Below, in pieces: positions 45,540 through 56,234 of a stretch of 64,000 nucleotides of DNA (position 1 is the stretch's first letter; every line of letters starts with the position of its first letter). The DNA comes from Heligmosomoides polygyrus polygyrus (lineage: Eukaryota > Nematoda > Chromadorea > Rhabditida > Heligmosomidae): NCBI GenBank assembly GCA_947396885.1, contig OX377206.1:20269114-20333113 (forward strand), in the 5' to 3' direction. A program made the position numbers and the translations under genes. Under the pieces are notes generated by a model. It saw only the letters and a program-made list of their open reading frames with translations, ran no database searches and was not told the DNA's origin.

Positions 45540-48051
45540 CAGCGTCGGTTGCGGGCTTCGCCCGCACCCGACTCTGGCCGGGCGGGCCACGCTAGGCTAG
45601 CCGGCTTCGCCGGCATCGTGTGTGGTGAGCCATGTGGGGTCAATAACCCAACCCAATCTCGAGCCCGCTAGGGTCCCCACAACCCAGCGTCGGTTGCGGG
45701 CTTCGCCCGCACCCGACTCTGGCCGGGCGGGCCACGCTAGGCTAGCCGGCTTCGCCGGCATCGTGTGTGGTGAGCCATGTGGGGTCAATAACCCAACCCA
45801 ACCTCGAGCCCGCTAGGGTCCCCACAACCCAGCGTCGGTTGCGGGCTTCGCCCGCACCCGACCCTGGCCGGGCGGGCCACGCTAGGCTAGCCGGCTTCGC
45901 CGGCATCGTATGTGGTGAGCCATGTGGGGTCAAGAACCCAACCGAACCTCGAGCCCGCTAGGGTCCCCACAACCCAGCGTCGGTTGCGGGCTTCGCCCGC
46001 ACCCGACTCTGGCCGGGCGGGCCACGCTAGGCTAGCCGGCTTCGCCGGCATCGTGTGTGGTGAGCCATGTGGGGTCAATAACCCAACCCAACCTCGAGCC
46101 CGCTAGGGTCCCCACAACCCAGCGTCGGTTGCGGGCTTCGCCCGCACCCGACTCTGGCCGGGCGGGCCACGCTAGGCTAGCCGGCTTCGCCGGCATCGTG
46201 TGTGGTGAGCCATGTGGGGTCAATAACCCAACCCAACCTCGAGCCCGCTAGGGTCCCCACAACCCAGCGTCGGTTGCGGGCTTCGCCCGCACCCGACCCT
46301 GGCCGGGCGGGCCACGCTAGGCTAGCCGGCTTCGCCGGCATCGTGTGTGGTGAGCCATGTGGGGTCAAGAACCCAACCGAACCTCGAGCCCGCTAGGGTC
46401 CCCACAACCCAGCGTCGGTTGCGGGCTTCGCCCGCACCCGACTCTGGCCGGGCGGGCCACGCTAGGCTAGCCGGCTTCGCCGGCATCGTGTGTGGTGAGC
46501 CATGTGGGGTCAATAACCCAACCCAACCTCGAGCCCGCTAGGGTCCCCACAACCCAGCGTCGGTTGCGGGCTTCGCCCGCACCCGACTCTGGCCGGGCGG
46601 GCCACGCTAGGCTAGCCGGCTTCGCCGGCATCGTGTGTGGTGAGCCATGTGGGGTCAATAACCCAACCCAACCTCGAGCCCGCTAGGGTCCCCACAACCC
46701 AGGGTCGGTTTCGGGCTTCGCCCGCACCCGACCCTGGCCGGGCGGGCCACGCTAGGCTAGCCGGCTTCGCCGGCATCGTGTGTGGTGAGCCATGTGGGGT
46801 CAAGAACCCAACCGAACCTCGAGCCCGCTAGGGTCCCCACAACCCAGCGTCGGTTGCGGGCTTCGCCCGCACCCGACTCTGGCCGGGCGGGCCACGCTAG
46901 GCTAGCCGGCTTCGCCGGCATCGTGTGTGGTGAGCCATGTGGGGTCAATAACCCAACCCAACCTCGAGCCCGCTAGGGTCCCCACAACCCAGCGTCGGTT
47001 GCGGGCTTCGCCCGCACCCGACCCTGGCCGGGCGGGCCACGCTAGGCTAGCCGGCTTCGCCGGCATCGTGTGTGGTGAGCCATGTGGGGTCAAGAACCCA
47101 ACCGAACCTCGAGCCCGCTAGGGTCCCCACAACCCAGCGTCGGTTGCGGGCTTCGCCCGCACCCGACTCTGGCCGGGCGGGCCACGCTAGGCTAGCCGGC
47201 TTCGCCGGCATCGTGTGTGGTGAGCCATGTGGGGTCAATAACCCAACCCAACCTCGAGCCCGCTAGGGTCCCCACAACCCAGGGTCGGTTTCGGGCTTCG
47301 CCCGCACCCGACCCTGGCCGGGCGGGCCACGCTAGGCTAGCCGGCTTCGCCGGCATCGTGTGTGGTGAGCCATGTGGGGTCAAGAACCCAACCGAACCTC
47401 GAGCCCGCTAGGGTCCCCACAACCCAGCGTCGGTTGCGGGCTTCGCCCGCACCCGACTCTGGCCGGGCGGGCCACGCTAGGCTAGCCGGCTTCGCCGGCA
47501 TCGTGTGTGGTGAGCCATGTGGGGTCAATAACCCAACCCAACCTCGAGCCCGCTAGGGTCCCCACAACCCAGCGTCGGTTGCGGGCTTCGCCCGCACCCG
47601 ACCCTGGCCGGGCGGGCCACGCTAGGCTAGCCGGCTTCGCCGGCATCGTGTGTGGTGAGCCATGTGGGGTCAAGAACCCAACCGATCCTCGAGCCCGCTA
47701 GGGTCCCCACAACCCAGCGTCGGTTGCGGGCTTCGCCCGCACCCGACTCTGGCCGGGCGGGCCACGCTAGGCTAGCCGGCTTCGCCGGCATCGTGTGTGG
47801 TGAGCCATGTGGGGTCAATAACCCAACCCAACCTCGAGCCCGCTAGGGTCCCCACAACCCAGCGTCGGTTGCGGGCTTCGCCCGCACCCGACTCTGGCCG
47901 GGCGGGCCACGCTAGGCTAGCCGGCTTCGCCGGCATCGTGTGTGGTGAGCCATGTGGGGTCAATAACCCAACCCAACCTCGAGCCCGCTAGGGTCCCCAC
48001 AACCCAGGGTCGGTTGCGGGCTTCGCCCGGCTTCGCCGGCAACCGACGCTG
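45540..48051. repeat. Satellite higher-order repeat, copy 2 (17 monomers plus partial)
   Basis: Same S/P order and the same rare variants as copy 1, each shifted by exactly 2,610 bp (for example the T at 45657). I noticed only two private base changes by eye (near 45909 and 47686). The 18th monomer is cut short at the array's right edge. Confidence 0.88.
48005..48051. repeat. Inverted hairpin terminus of the satellite
   Basis: The last unit jumps from the first CTTCGCC hairpin to the second and then reads GGCAACCGACGCTG, the inverse of the monomer start CAGCGTCGGTTGC. The array therefore ends in a palindrome with arms of about 12 bp. Confidence 0.85.
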
Positions 48052-48079
48052 AGTAAGGAAGCATCCCTAGCGTTGATAG

Positions 48080-48575
48080 CGAAAAAGTGCAGAAAAGAGT
48101 AACCGGCCGTCATTGTGCACAATGGAGAGAAATTCGGTATTTGAGGACAGATTCGTCAACAGAGTGGGATATTGGTCAAGGTAGGGCTGTAGATATAGAG
48201 GAAAATTGAACGCAAGAAATGCCATATGCGACGCAAAACAATAGTAAAAATGAGCAAAAAAGAGCAGCCGGTTGTCATACTGCACAGTGGAAAAGGATTC
48301 AATTTATTGTAGATTCGTAGCCTCCCTGGTAGTGAGGTAGGGGTAAAGGTATGGCGGCAAACATAGAGGTAAATTGAAACAAAAAACGGTTTATGTGAGG
48401 CAAAATGGCAAAAAAAAAATGCAGAACGGAGCAACCCGTTGCCATACTGAACTTGGAAGAGGATTCCATTTCTGTAGTAGCAGCAACCGTGGTAGTGGGG
48501 TAGTGGTAAAAATATGGCGGTAAAAATAGTGGAGGGTTGCACCACACAGGAGAGCTGGGAAGGAACACTGAGGTA
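48080..48575. repeat. Diverged tandem repeat, about 165-bp period, three copies
   Basis: The block AAAAGTGCAGAAAAGAG...TTGTGCACAATGG recurs, diverged, at about 48080, 48245 and 48410. Each is followed by a GGTA-rich stretch and an AAATTGAA segment. Minus-strand open frames over it are by-products. Confidence 0.65.
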
Positions 48576-48593
48576 TGACCACTAGACACGTAT

Positions 48594-48740
48594 TGGGAAG
48601 AGACCTCTTTCGAAATCACCCTACGTCAGGCAGTCGATGGTAGTCGATGGTAAACAACAGTGGTGGTTGGGAAGAGACCTCTTTCGAAATCACGTTACGT
48701 CAGGCAGTCGATGGCAGTAGATGGTAAACAACATTGGTGG
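48594..48740. repeat. Direct duplication, 73-bp period
   Basis: TGGGAAGAGACCTCTTTCGA at about 48594 is repeated 73 bp later, with the downstream GTCAGGCAGTCGATGG and GATGGTAAACAACA also shared. Two copies with a few differences. Confidence 0.85.
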
Positions 48741-49379
48741 ACAACTGTCAAGCGTCTTCGTTTGGACAACTGGCAACCGCACCGCAAACTTGGGTGATTA
48801 AACCGGCTAGCTAGCCAGTGTACGAATCGCGGGTGGCTAACATCGGACAAAAAACCCTTCCTCTTTTATATATGGGGGGATGTTAATGATTACCGCAAGC
48901 CTTCAAAAGGGTCGTAACAAGAGGTTCGCCGCTTGAAGGTAGTTCGAAACGAATCTTCTTTAACTTTATATAGGTTTATCTTAGTCGCTTTTGGGGGGGG
49001 GGGGGGAGGCCCAGTCTGATCCGCTTTCATAACTTCAACCAAATCCGCACAAAAACCTAAAACGGAATTTTTAAGCACAACTGGGTAGGCACTGCAATGC
49101 TAGGATGACTAAGCTTGTTTAGACCGCCTCCACTCCCCTCTATTTATTCCTGCACCAAATCGAAATCAAAGCGAAAAGTGTAGCAATATCCGCATATCTC
49201 ACCTCTGAAGATAGGAAATTTAGCACAGAAAAAGGGTTTTTGAAAGCCACAATAAACCATGCAATGTGCGGCTTGGCATGGTTAACAGCAGTTTCAGAAA
49301 TAAACGGTGAATATCTCTGAAAGTCAAAACCTGAGACAACAGCAGCACAGTTCCAATCATCTTCACAACTCCAGAAAAA

Positions 49380-49750
49380 AGTGAATTCCTGTTTCGGCGA
49401 GCGTTCCTTGCCGAGTTACCGCGTGTGGACATTCGTGCCGGGACCGCGCTTGGACGTCGCTGGTTGTCGCTGCTAATTGCGATGGGCGGGAATGTCCTCG
49501 TCGGCACTTGGGAACGACGTGGACAACGGCAGACCGCCGCAGATTGGATTACTGTCGTCGTACGAAGGTCTCGAGAAATGCACAGCTGGTGCCCGTCATA
49601 CTGACCTCGAGCACCTCGTCAATTTGTTACCAGTTGGGCGCTGTTGTTTCAGCTCGGGACGCATTGTTCGCCTGAAACTGGAGGCCTGGTCCCATTTTGA
49701 TTACCATACGGCTGCTCTACTGCACTTCTGTATTCGCTCCAGAAAGTGAC
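49380..49750. other. GC-richer segment with open frames, undecided coding
   Basis: The plus strand is open from about 49477 to 49746 (reads SSALGNDVDNGRPPQIGLLS and on); the minus strand is open from 49507 to 49220. A good acceptor-like TTGTTTCAG lies at 49643-49651. No recognisable domain; could be an exon of an unseen gene. Confidence 0.2.
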
Positions 49751-50096
49751 CACTTCACTGTTTCCGTTGCACTTGACCCATTCTCCTCGGAGCTCTCCAG
49801 TAATGCTTTTGCTCGCGTGTTTTTAATCGCATTTAAACAGATCTCAGCCGAAGATTCGCAAAGTGACACGAGATTTGCCGTGCAAACATTCAGCTAGTGT
49901 TCCGAGTACACGTTGCTCTTGTTTGAAACACTGAATTCAATGTGTAGACTTAATCTACGGCCGATGTTTCACCATGAGAGACTCTAATTCAAGAGGCTCC
50001 GTATAGCTCTACGGGTTTTATATCAATGGAAAATGCTATGCATTGATCACAATACTATTTTATGTTAGATGGATCTATGGTTGAGATCGAACTCTT

Positions 50097-50167
50097 GCGC
50101 GAGGCGGGGTTCGAACCCGCACTTGTTCCTTTCCAGCCAGCGATGCTACGCCCTACACCACCGGCGC
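50097..50167 (-). other. tRNA-like pseudogene
   Basis: The minus strand gives a 71-nt unit with a perfect T arm (GCGGG-TTCGAAC-CCCGC), a mostly paired acceptor stem (GCGCCGG with CTCGCGC) and a D-arm-like GTGTAGGGCGTAGCA. The anticodon stem does not pair, so it is a pseudo-tRNA or the head of another SINE. Confidence 0.4.
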
Positions 50168-50338
50168 TGTTTGATTGCACGGGGCATCAACGATATCCTT
50201 CTAGTTACTAACGGCCTATCGGCACTCACCCTTGACATCGGGATGAGCCGGTCGCTGATATCAGCATGCGACCGATTAAGCTGAAGGTTTTCGTAGAAAT
50301 AAAAATCCTTTTCATGTTTCCACTTCGTTTTGCACCAG

Positions 50339-50478
50339 TTGTTGTAGCACAGGCGGGAGAGGCGCCGTGTGTCGCAGACTCCCCAAATGCAAGGTCCTTG
50401 GTTCGGGTTCCGCTCAGGCCATCCAATTCTGAACAAGCATTAACTAACAAAGACCGTTATCCTTATGTATTATCCTTT
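50339..50478 (+). mobile_element. SINE, plus strand, internally deleted
   Basis: Head TTGTAGCACAGGCGGGAGAG, box-B-like GGTTCGGGTTCCGCTC, then a jump to a TTATCCTTATGTATTATCC tail. The central 150 bp are missing. Confidence 0.6.
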
Positions 50479-50884
50479 GTACCAGCTCTGCTTAACGATT
50501 CCATCGATTTTTTTTCAGAATATCACAACATCATATCTTGTCACCGCATCATGTCACTCGTCACTTTGCTGAACAAAAAATTCGACATCTAATTGCGTTT
50601 TATATTTTTTCAATTTTCATTTTTGACCGAACTTTGCAAATTTCGAACTTAAACTTTGTATGAACTCTGTGGAACAACGTGATTTTTGTGTTAGTTTTTT
50701 AAAATTCTATTTTCTGGCTCTTTTCTATGAATTTCTAATTCCTATTTGTGTTTTGTTGTTTCTTTTTGTCTTGAGAATATGGCCTAGAGTGACGGTTGTG
50801 TCAACTATAAAAGAATAAAGTCATACATATAAGCGTGATAGTAGCTTTATAGCTTTTGCCATGCTCAAAGAGCAGATGCAGTAC

Positions 50885-51095
50885 TCATGTGGCGCAGTTA
50901 ACAGTAGGCGCGTAAATTGCGCGTACACTGCATCGATTTTTGTGTCCACCCCCATACCTGGACCTTGCAACTCCTCTATAGAGGCTCGATTTGTGAGCCA
51001 CATGTAATCACAGTTCCCAGACCCAGCAAGCAGGAGAGACACTGTGTTTCCACAATCTCACATCGAAGCAGAATGTATGGCGCAGTCCAGATCTC
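50885..51095 (+). mobile_element. SINE-like remnant
   Basis: TGTGGCGCAGTTAACAG resembles the head and CATCGAAGCAGAATGTATGG the 3' part. Very diverged. Confidence 0.4.
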
Positions 51096-51596
51096 TAGAT
51101 TAGGTAGATCTTAGATTAGGTAACTGAGAAGGCCAAATTTCAATGCATTTAGAATAAAGTAACTTAACGTCATGAGGTTACGATTAGGCAGAAATATATT
51201 TTTGCCGTTTCAAAACGATACAATGCAACAGGATAGTAATTTTTCACGAATTTTGGCCGAAAAGGTAGGGGCTTTGTGAGATTCAGTCAAGTCCCATTTT
51301 CGCGTTATATACGTTGTACAGATTTCAACTTTTGAACCTTTGCTGCAGAACTTCGTGACAGGGTTATACAGTTGTAGAGTCATAAAGTGAGTTTTTGTTG
51401 CGTACGATGCTAAGCCTTAATCAGGTACAACGAACTGCCAGTTTGATGTGGCCAACTAGAAAGATGTGCGTTTGCCTGCCAGAAAAACAAGAAGTTCAGT
51501 TCCCACGCTGCACACAAAGGAGTTTTCGATCCTTCCTGATTTCTGGTGTCTTACTTGCGGGAAGGATGAAACACTGGGCTATTCAATGCCTGCTAG

Positions 51597-51838
51597 GGAC
51601 GCGCCACGCATTAGATTTCTTTCAGACGTCGTTGGACCAATTCTAAACGCATGTTTGGCCCACACAATGAAGCGGGCGCCCACCGAAAAAAAAGGAATCA
51701 GTGTTTTATCCTACCCAGATAAGTCTCTTACCAGTTCGCGATCCTAGAACGATGGAAGGCTTGACTGGCCTAGATGGAACTCGAACCTATAACCTCCAAT
51801 CGCCACAGTCTCCCCCGACTGCGCTACAATGCCCCTGG
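51597..51838 (-). mobile_element. SINE, minus strand, diverged
   Basis: GACGCGCCACGCATTAGATT at the 3' side, TTTTATCCTACCCAGATAAG in the middle, and GACTGCGCTACAATGCCC at the head. Confidence 0.7.
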
Positions 51839-52595
51839 CAACCGACTCATCTTTTTAAAACTCGCGTAATCGCTAATCTAAGGACTTCCGTCTTCGGATT
51901 TCACGTCATTGATTCCAGGTTACTATGTAGTTCACGTTGAAAATTTCACTACAAAGGATGGTAGGGCCCATAGCTCGGGGATGGTTTATGTCATGTTTCG
52001 ACATTTTCCCTTCCCTCAATAGCTAACTTGCTAATCATAACGGTTTTTTATGAAAATAAATCACTTTCTGTATCACGTGCTCCATTCTTTACTAGATGTA
52101 CTGATAGGATGCCTCTACAAAAGTATGTAGCCTTGCGAATAATATTCAATGTTCTATCCTATTTGCTATAAGAAAAAACAATTTTACTCTCAGTCCTAAT
52201 CGCTAGGAAGTGGGGAGTTTCTGATGCGCTGTGAGTATAGGTCGCGCCACACACTCGTTCAGTCTATCGCAACGTCGATTTGATACATAGTGCAAGCGCC
52301 AGCTTTAAGAAACTGTGCAGCAGAGATGGTGTACGCCTCCATCTATTTGGCCTCGCCTGACTTCCGTTTCGAGTTGAGATTCGAGGGCGTTTGCTCAACC
52401 TGCAGCTAGAGCAAGTAAGCTCATTCTAAAATACGTGGCCTATTCTCTTGGATAACCCTGCCCTTTTTTGTTTGGTTCTTTACTAATCTGGCAACTCTTC
52501 CACTGCACTAGTGACAACCTTCATATCCTTCTAGAATGCCACAATTCACTTCTCCTACCAATTAAACGAGTAATACTGCCAGACCCTAATCAATA
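51839..52595. other. No recognisable feature before the gap
   Basis: Unassigned AT-rich DNA. No similarity seen to the LTR region at 54430-54755. Confidence 0.5.
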
Positions 52596-52795
52596 NNNNN
52601 NNNNNNNNNNNNNNNNNNNNNNNNNNNNNNNNNNNNNNNNNNNNNNNNNNNNNNNNNNNNNNNNNNNNNNNNNNNNNNNNNNNNNNNNNNNNNNNNNNNN
52701 NNNNNNNNNNNNNNNNNNNNNNNNNNNNNNNNNNNNNNNNNNNNNNNNNNNNNNNNNNNNNNNNNNNNNNNNNNNNNNNNNNNNNNNNNNNNNNN
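52596..52795. other. Assembly gap of 200 N
   Basis: Exactly 200 N, probably a placeholder size. It hides the outer part of the left LTR of the element at 52796-54848. Apparent frames across the gap are artefacts. Confidence 0.95.
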
Positions 52796-53008
52796 CTTAT
52801 GGCAAACTTCTCGTCATGGAGTGGCAGATAAGCACCCATGGAGAAGGATGAAGAGGGTGAGCCGACAGTTCTGGCGGAATGCCAGAACACTCCGGGGCAA
52901 CAAAAGGAAAGAAAATGAGACGAACAGCGCACATATAAAGGGGAAGGTATGGTAATATTATAGTAGCATACAAGGAGCTAATCACTAGCTTGTACATACG
53001 TGACAAAA

Positions 53009-54175
53009 TTAGCTAAACTTGCTGTGGGCCATCACAAAGGCCGCAGTAGGCCTCCAATGTCGTTCCCATGGCTTCGTTTTTGCCATTGGTTTGAGCTGAT
53101 CGTCCATCGTCCTTGTTGTCTGTTCAGCTTGTGGTTGACGATAGAGTTGAGTGAAGTGGAGTGACGAATGGAGGATTATACTGGAGACAAAAATGTAGTA
53201 AAAGGCAGACAGCGATGTACAGTGAGAAATTGTGCGCATACGCGTACAAGTAATACTGTACTGACAGAAGCGCTTTTTTGGCTTCCATTCCACTTCATGT
53301 TGACGAGGGATTCTGTTTTTCTTTGAAGTCAGAGAAGCTTTTTCACACGTATCTTGTGGTCTGTCGTTTTGTTCTCTCATTCCACTGAAGGTACAGGTTG
53401 ACAGTGCGACTTTTCCAGCATTGGTCGATAACCTCAAGGCAAAGGTTGGGCTGCTATTTGCTGGTAGGCATGACCCAAATGGCCGTCGTGCATCCGCAGT
53501 GGGACTGACTTTCATCAACTGCTTGTTTCTGTTATGGCATAGACATTGAGGAAGTTGGTTGTTTCGATCAGGATTGCCTAGGAGAAACTCTGATGAGCAC
53601 GTATTAAACAGCGGAAGCGTTACCACTGAAACGCTTACCGAACATGAACTCTTGGTTAGCGGTATAGCGTTGCTATTTTCTTCGTGGAAGGAACTATAAT
53701 CTCCTTCGCTATGTTCGGATACAGCAGAGTGCACTTTTAGCCATGTTCGCTTCAGCAGTACCTTTTGCAACTCACTTTCAGCTTCCGCTATGTGTGATAC
53801 TATCTTTAAAGCGAATGATGTGGCGTCTATAATCAAACCCCAGCATTGGGTTTCTCTGTCTAGCGCTTCGATTTCTCGCATAATTTCATTTCGCTCTGAT
53901 TTTGACTTGATGGCAGTGAAGAATCGTTCCATCTTATCAATTTTGCCTTGTAAAGCCATCGTTGCTGATTTTATATGACTTAAGCAACAGCTAAGAAGCA
54001 CTAAATTAGCCGTGCACTCTTCTAGACGTTTGTCGTCATCATCAGGGTATACTATTCTTTGTGCATACGCTTGATATTTGTCAAAAACCTCTTTAATGGT
54101 TTCTGCGCCAGCTATTATCGCTTTCTTGTGGAAGAAAAGCGACATTTCCTCGGCTATTCTACTTTGTTTGAACAA
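53009..54175 (-). CDS. Gag-like protein of a BEL/Pao-type LTR element (388 aa)
   Basis: Single intact frame from ATG, the longest in the window. Residues 1-165 are strongly helical and charged (VFDKYQAYAQRIVY, then IDKMERFFTAIKSKSERNEI, REIEALDRETQCWG, IVSHIAEAESELQKVLLKR). This resembles the coiled N-terminal region of nematode BEL/Pao polyproteins. The rest is Ser-rich, with a possible zinc-binding cluster CLCHNRNK but no full CCHC knuckle. No protease, RT or integrase follows before the LTR, so a non-autonomous element is likely. Family assignment is from overall pattern only; a host gene captured between direct repeats is less likely. Confidence 0.5.
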   Translation of the reverse strand: MFKQSRIAEEMSLFFHKKAIIAGAETIKEVFDKYQAYAQRIVYPDDDDKRLEECTANLVLLSCCLSHIKSATMALQGKIDKMERFFTAIKSKSERNEIMREIEALDRETQCWGLIIDATSFALKIVSHIAEAESELQKVLLKRTWLKVHSAVSEHSEGDYSSFHEENSNAIPLTKSSCSVSVSVVTLPLFNTCSSEFLLGNPDRNNQLPQCLCHNRNKQLMKVSPTADARRPFGSCLPANSSPTFALRLSTNAGKVALSTCTFSGMREQNDRPQDTCEKASLTSKKNRIPRQHEVEWKPKKRFCQYSITCTRMRTISHCTSLSAFYYIFVSSIILHSSLHFTQLYRQPQAEQTTRTMDDQLKPMAKTKPWERHWRPTAAFVMAHSKFS

Positions 54176-54184
54176 AATCAGATA

Positions 54185-54420
54185 AATTAGGGCTGTGAGA
54201 GGCCCAAGGTTTCGTTAACCGAACCTCTTGTACCGTTGCGGTAGAGCAAGGCACGATATTTAGGGCTGAGTTAGCTCCAAGGACTGGCTAGGCCAACCTC
54301 TTGCGCAGCTGCTGTTGGGCAGGGCACGGAATTTAGGGCTGTAGTAGCACCAAGGACTGGCTAGGCCAACCTGTTGCGCAGCTGCTGTTGGGCAGGGCAC
54401 GGAATTTAGGGCTTATTAGC
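54185..54420. repeat. 73-bp tandem repeat, about 3.2 copies
   Basis: ATTTAGGGCT recurs at 54258, 54331 and 54404 (and a diverged ATTAGGGCT at about 54186), each followed by AGCACCAAGGACTGGCTAGG or a variant. It lies between the gag-like start and the right LTR, i.e. in the element's leader. Confidence 0.88.
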
Positions 54421-55419
54421 ACCAAGGTATGGAAAAATCCCAACCTCTTCTTGCACAAGTGCAAGGTGTGAAGCAAACTAGTTGCTTCGAAAAGAACAAG
54501 TTAGACTAGGCTAACTTCTTGGCTAGATTTAGCCGATGCACCAGAAATGTCCCGGTTTATGAGCGTATGACGGCGCTCTGATGCACTAGGAGTATTATGG
54601 CTCCTTTGTGCTTACCTCTGTGAGTATGATGGCTACACAAGAGGTTTATTACAGGACCGTAGTGGTCAGTGGTAGAATATGTTGATGTGTCTTCCTAGTC
54701 GACACAGACACAGGCGTGGCCTCTTTCTATCATGCGAGGTCACGCCAAACACCACTTATGGCAAACTTCTCGTCATGGAGTGGCAGATAAGCACCCATGG
54801 AGAAGGATGAAGAGGGTGAGCCGACAGTTCTGGCGGAATGCCAGAACAGCCTCGTAAAGACCGCCTGCATACGGTCTGATATCTTGTCCGAACAACTTCG
54901 CCACTTCGGTAGATCTAGACCCGAGTCGAAACGCTCCAATTCAGTGCCACCAGAAATAGCGCGTCCTACTGAGAACAGCGCACCCCAATCAGAATCCTAC
55001 CTCTGTACGACGTTTAGCAGAAGTGCGACCACATCTTGGTCAAATGTCAGGTGGTGTGCCTACCTTACACGGATACTGAAGAGTAGTGTCCCAAATGTCA
55101 TTCGTACTAAAGGAATAATTGTTTGTTTAGCATAATTAGTATATTGGGTCCATCAATTACGTTTATTCTATATTTTACTTCAAAGTGTTCGGAGCCCAGT
55201 GAGGGGTCCCCGTGAGACCACTCCCTCACCACTTCAGAATTCGTTCGGCTAGTAGTGCGCGGAATCAGCGCGGAAGTCGTCGGTGACGTCCCCGTAGAGA
55301 TCGCGTCGCATCGCGCTGCGGTCATTCTGCGTTCCGATCGATACGGCGGCGTTTCGGGCTCCGTCTATTACGTTGGTCGTCCCGACTCGGGGGCTGGGCT
55401 GGGCCGCCACGAGGCCCCC

Positions 55420-55560
55420 GCCCTGCCGACGACGACGGCGGCGGCCAGCAGCGACCGCGCACGTCGCCCGACGGCGTCGTCGGCGTCGTCGTCGTCGTGG
55501 CCGTCGTGGCCGTCGTGGCGTCGTGGTCGCCGCCGTCGTCGGCGGCGGGCGGCGCTATCC
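55420..55560. repeat. GC-rich CGT/CGG trinucleotide tract
   Basis: Imperfect runs of GTCGTCGTCG, GGCGGC and GTGGCCGTC. Long open frames on both strands over 55250-56230 arise from this composition. One minus-strand frame (56227-55691) reads more like protein, with EIQRLLEKFQKSHTLQ near its start, but no domain or clear splice sites support it. Confidence 0.7.
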
Positions 55561-56234
55561 CTTCGTACCTCCGTCCCGTCTTGACCTTTTGCTCGATCAC
55601 TGACCGCCAAAACCTGGTGCTGATGACAGCCTGCCGCCGCCCGCTCGCGCCGTGTAATGATAAACCTGAAACGTTCACGTTCGGCACTTATCATTTTCCA
55701 TCTCGCCATTCATCTCCGTCGCTTTTTCCCTGCATCGTTTCTGGCTGGCCCGTCCATGTACACGTCGGCTGCTCGTCGTCATCATCGTCGACATCGTCGT
55801 GTCGACCTCGGTGCTCGCCGAGAGAAGAAGATCTGATCTGCTCGGGCCGCCGACGACGACGACGGACGATCCGTCTAATTTGCCGTTCGCGAATCCTAAT
55901 GAGATTTACTGGCACAATCCGCCTCTGGTGCCCTGACATCTGCCGGTGTCTTCTCATTGTAGTGGCCCGTATGTCACATTCTGTTGTTGAGGAGATGCGC
56001 ACCACACCTATCGATCGGCTATATCTGTCGTGGTTCCCCCGATTTGCATACCGTATAGTACGCCTCGACGCTCGCACATTGTCTTCTCGAATATTCGCCT
56101 GCTCAGTCACATCGGAATTTAATTTCTCGACTTCCAGACAAGTCGCTCGAGAAGAACTGGTTTTCTGCCTTGTCTCATCGCTCAGCGTCTTTTGTAGTGT
56201 GTGTGATTTTTGGAATTTTTCGAGCAAGCGTTGA

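Larger units (their letters stand above)
42434..48051. repeat. 145-bp GC-rich satellite array, 38 full monomers
   Basis: Tandem array with a strict 145-bp period: two monomers, one 61-bp truncated unit (42724-42784), 36 further monomers, and a terminal partial unit from 48005. Each monomer carries two 15-nt hairpins, GCGGGCTTCGCCCGC and GCCGGCTTCGCCGGC. Two main variants differ at ACTCTGG/ACCCTGG and CAATAACCCAACCCA/CAAGAACCCAACCGA. Open frames of about 64 codons recur on both strands, but the period is not a multiple of three and they end in every unit, so they are not genes. Confidence 0.97.
52796..54848 (-). mobile_element. LTR retrotransposon, gag-only, BEL/Pao-like, partly in gap
   Basis: A 94-bp direct repeat is identical at 52796-52889 and 54755-54848, starting CTTATGGCAAACTTCTCG and ending CCAGAACA. 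It marks the visible part of the two LTRs; the terminal CA/TG fits. Between them is one minus-strand gag-like frame and no polymerase, integrase or protease. Identical LTR segments suggest recent insertion. LTR length, primer site and target duplication cannot be read because the left outer end is in the gap. Confidence 0.65.

Noticed and set aside
42491..47991. Dozens of 63-64-codon open frames on both strands in the satellite
   Set aside because: They arise because the 145-bp unit is GC-rich and repeated. The period is not divisible by three and each frame closes within about 1.3 units.
42434..48051. CRISPR-like appearance (regular repeats)
   Set aside because: There are no variable spacers; the whole 145-bp unit repeats, and the genome is eukaryotic.
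50097..50167. Functional tRNA gene
   Set aside because: The T arm is perfect but the anticodon stem does not pair and the acceptor stem has a mismatch, so it is kept only as a tRNA-like pseudogene.
52468..52932. Open frames of about 125 codons spanning 52.5-52.9 kb
   Set aside because: Both run through the 200-N gap and are not real.
55322..56234. Long overlapping frames on both strands (up to 245 codons)
   Set aside because: Produced by the CGT/CGG-rich composition. No domain, no consistent splice sites, both strands equally open. The minus-strand frame 56227-55691 is the only mild candidate.
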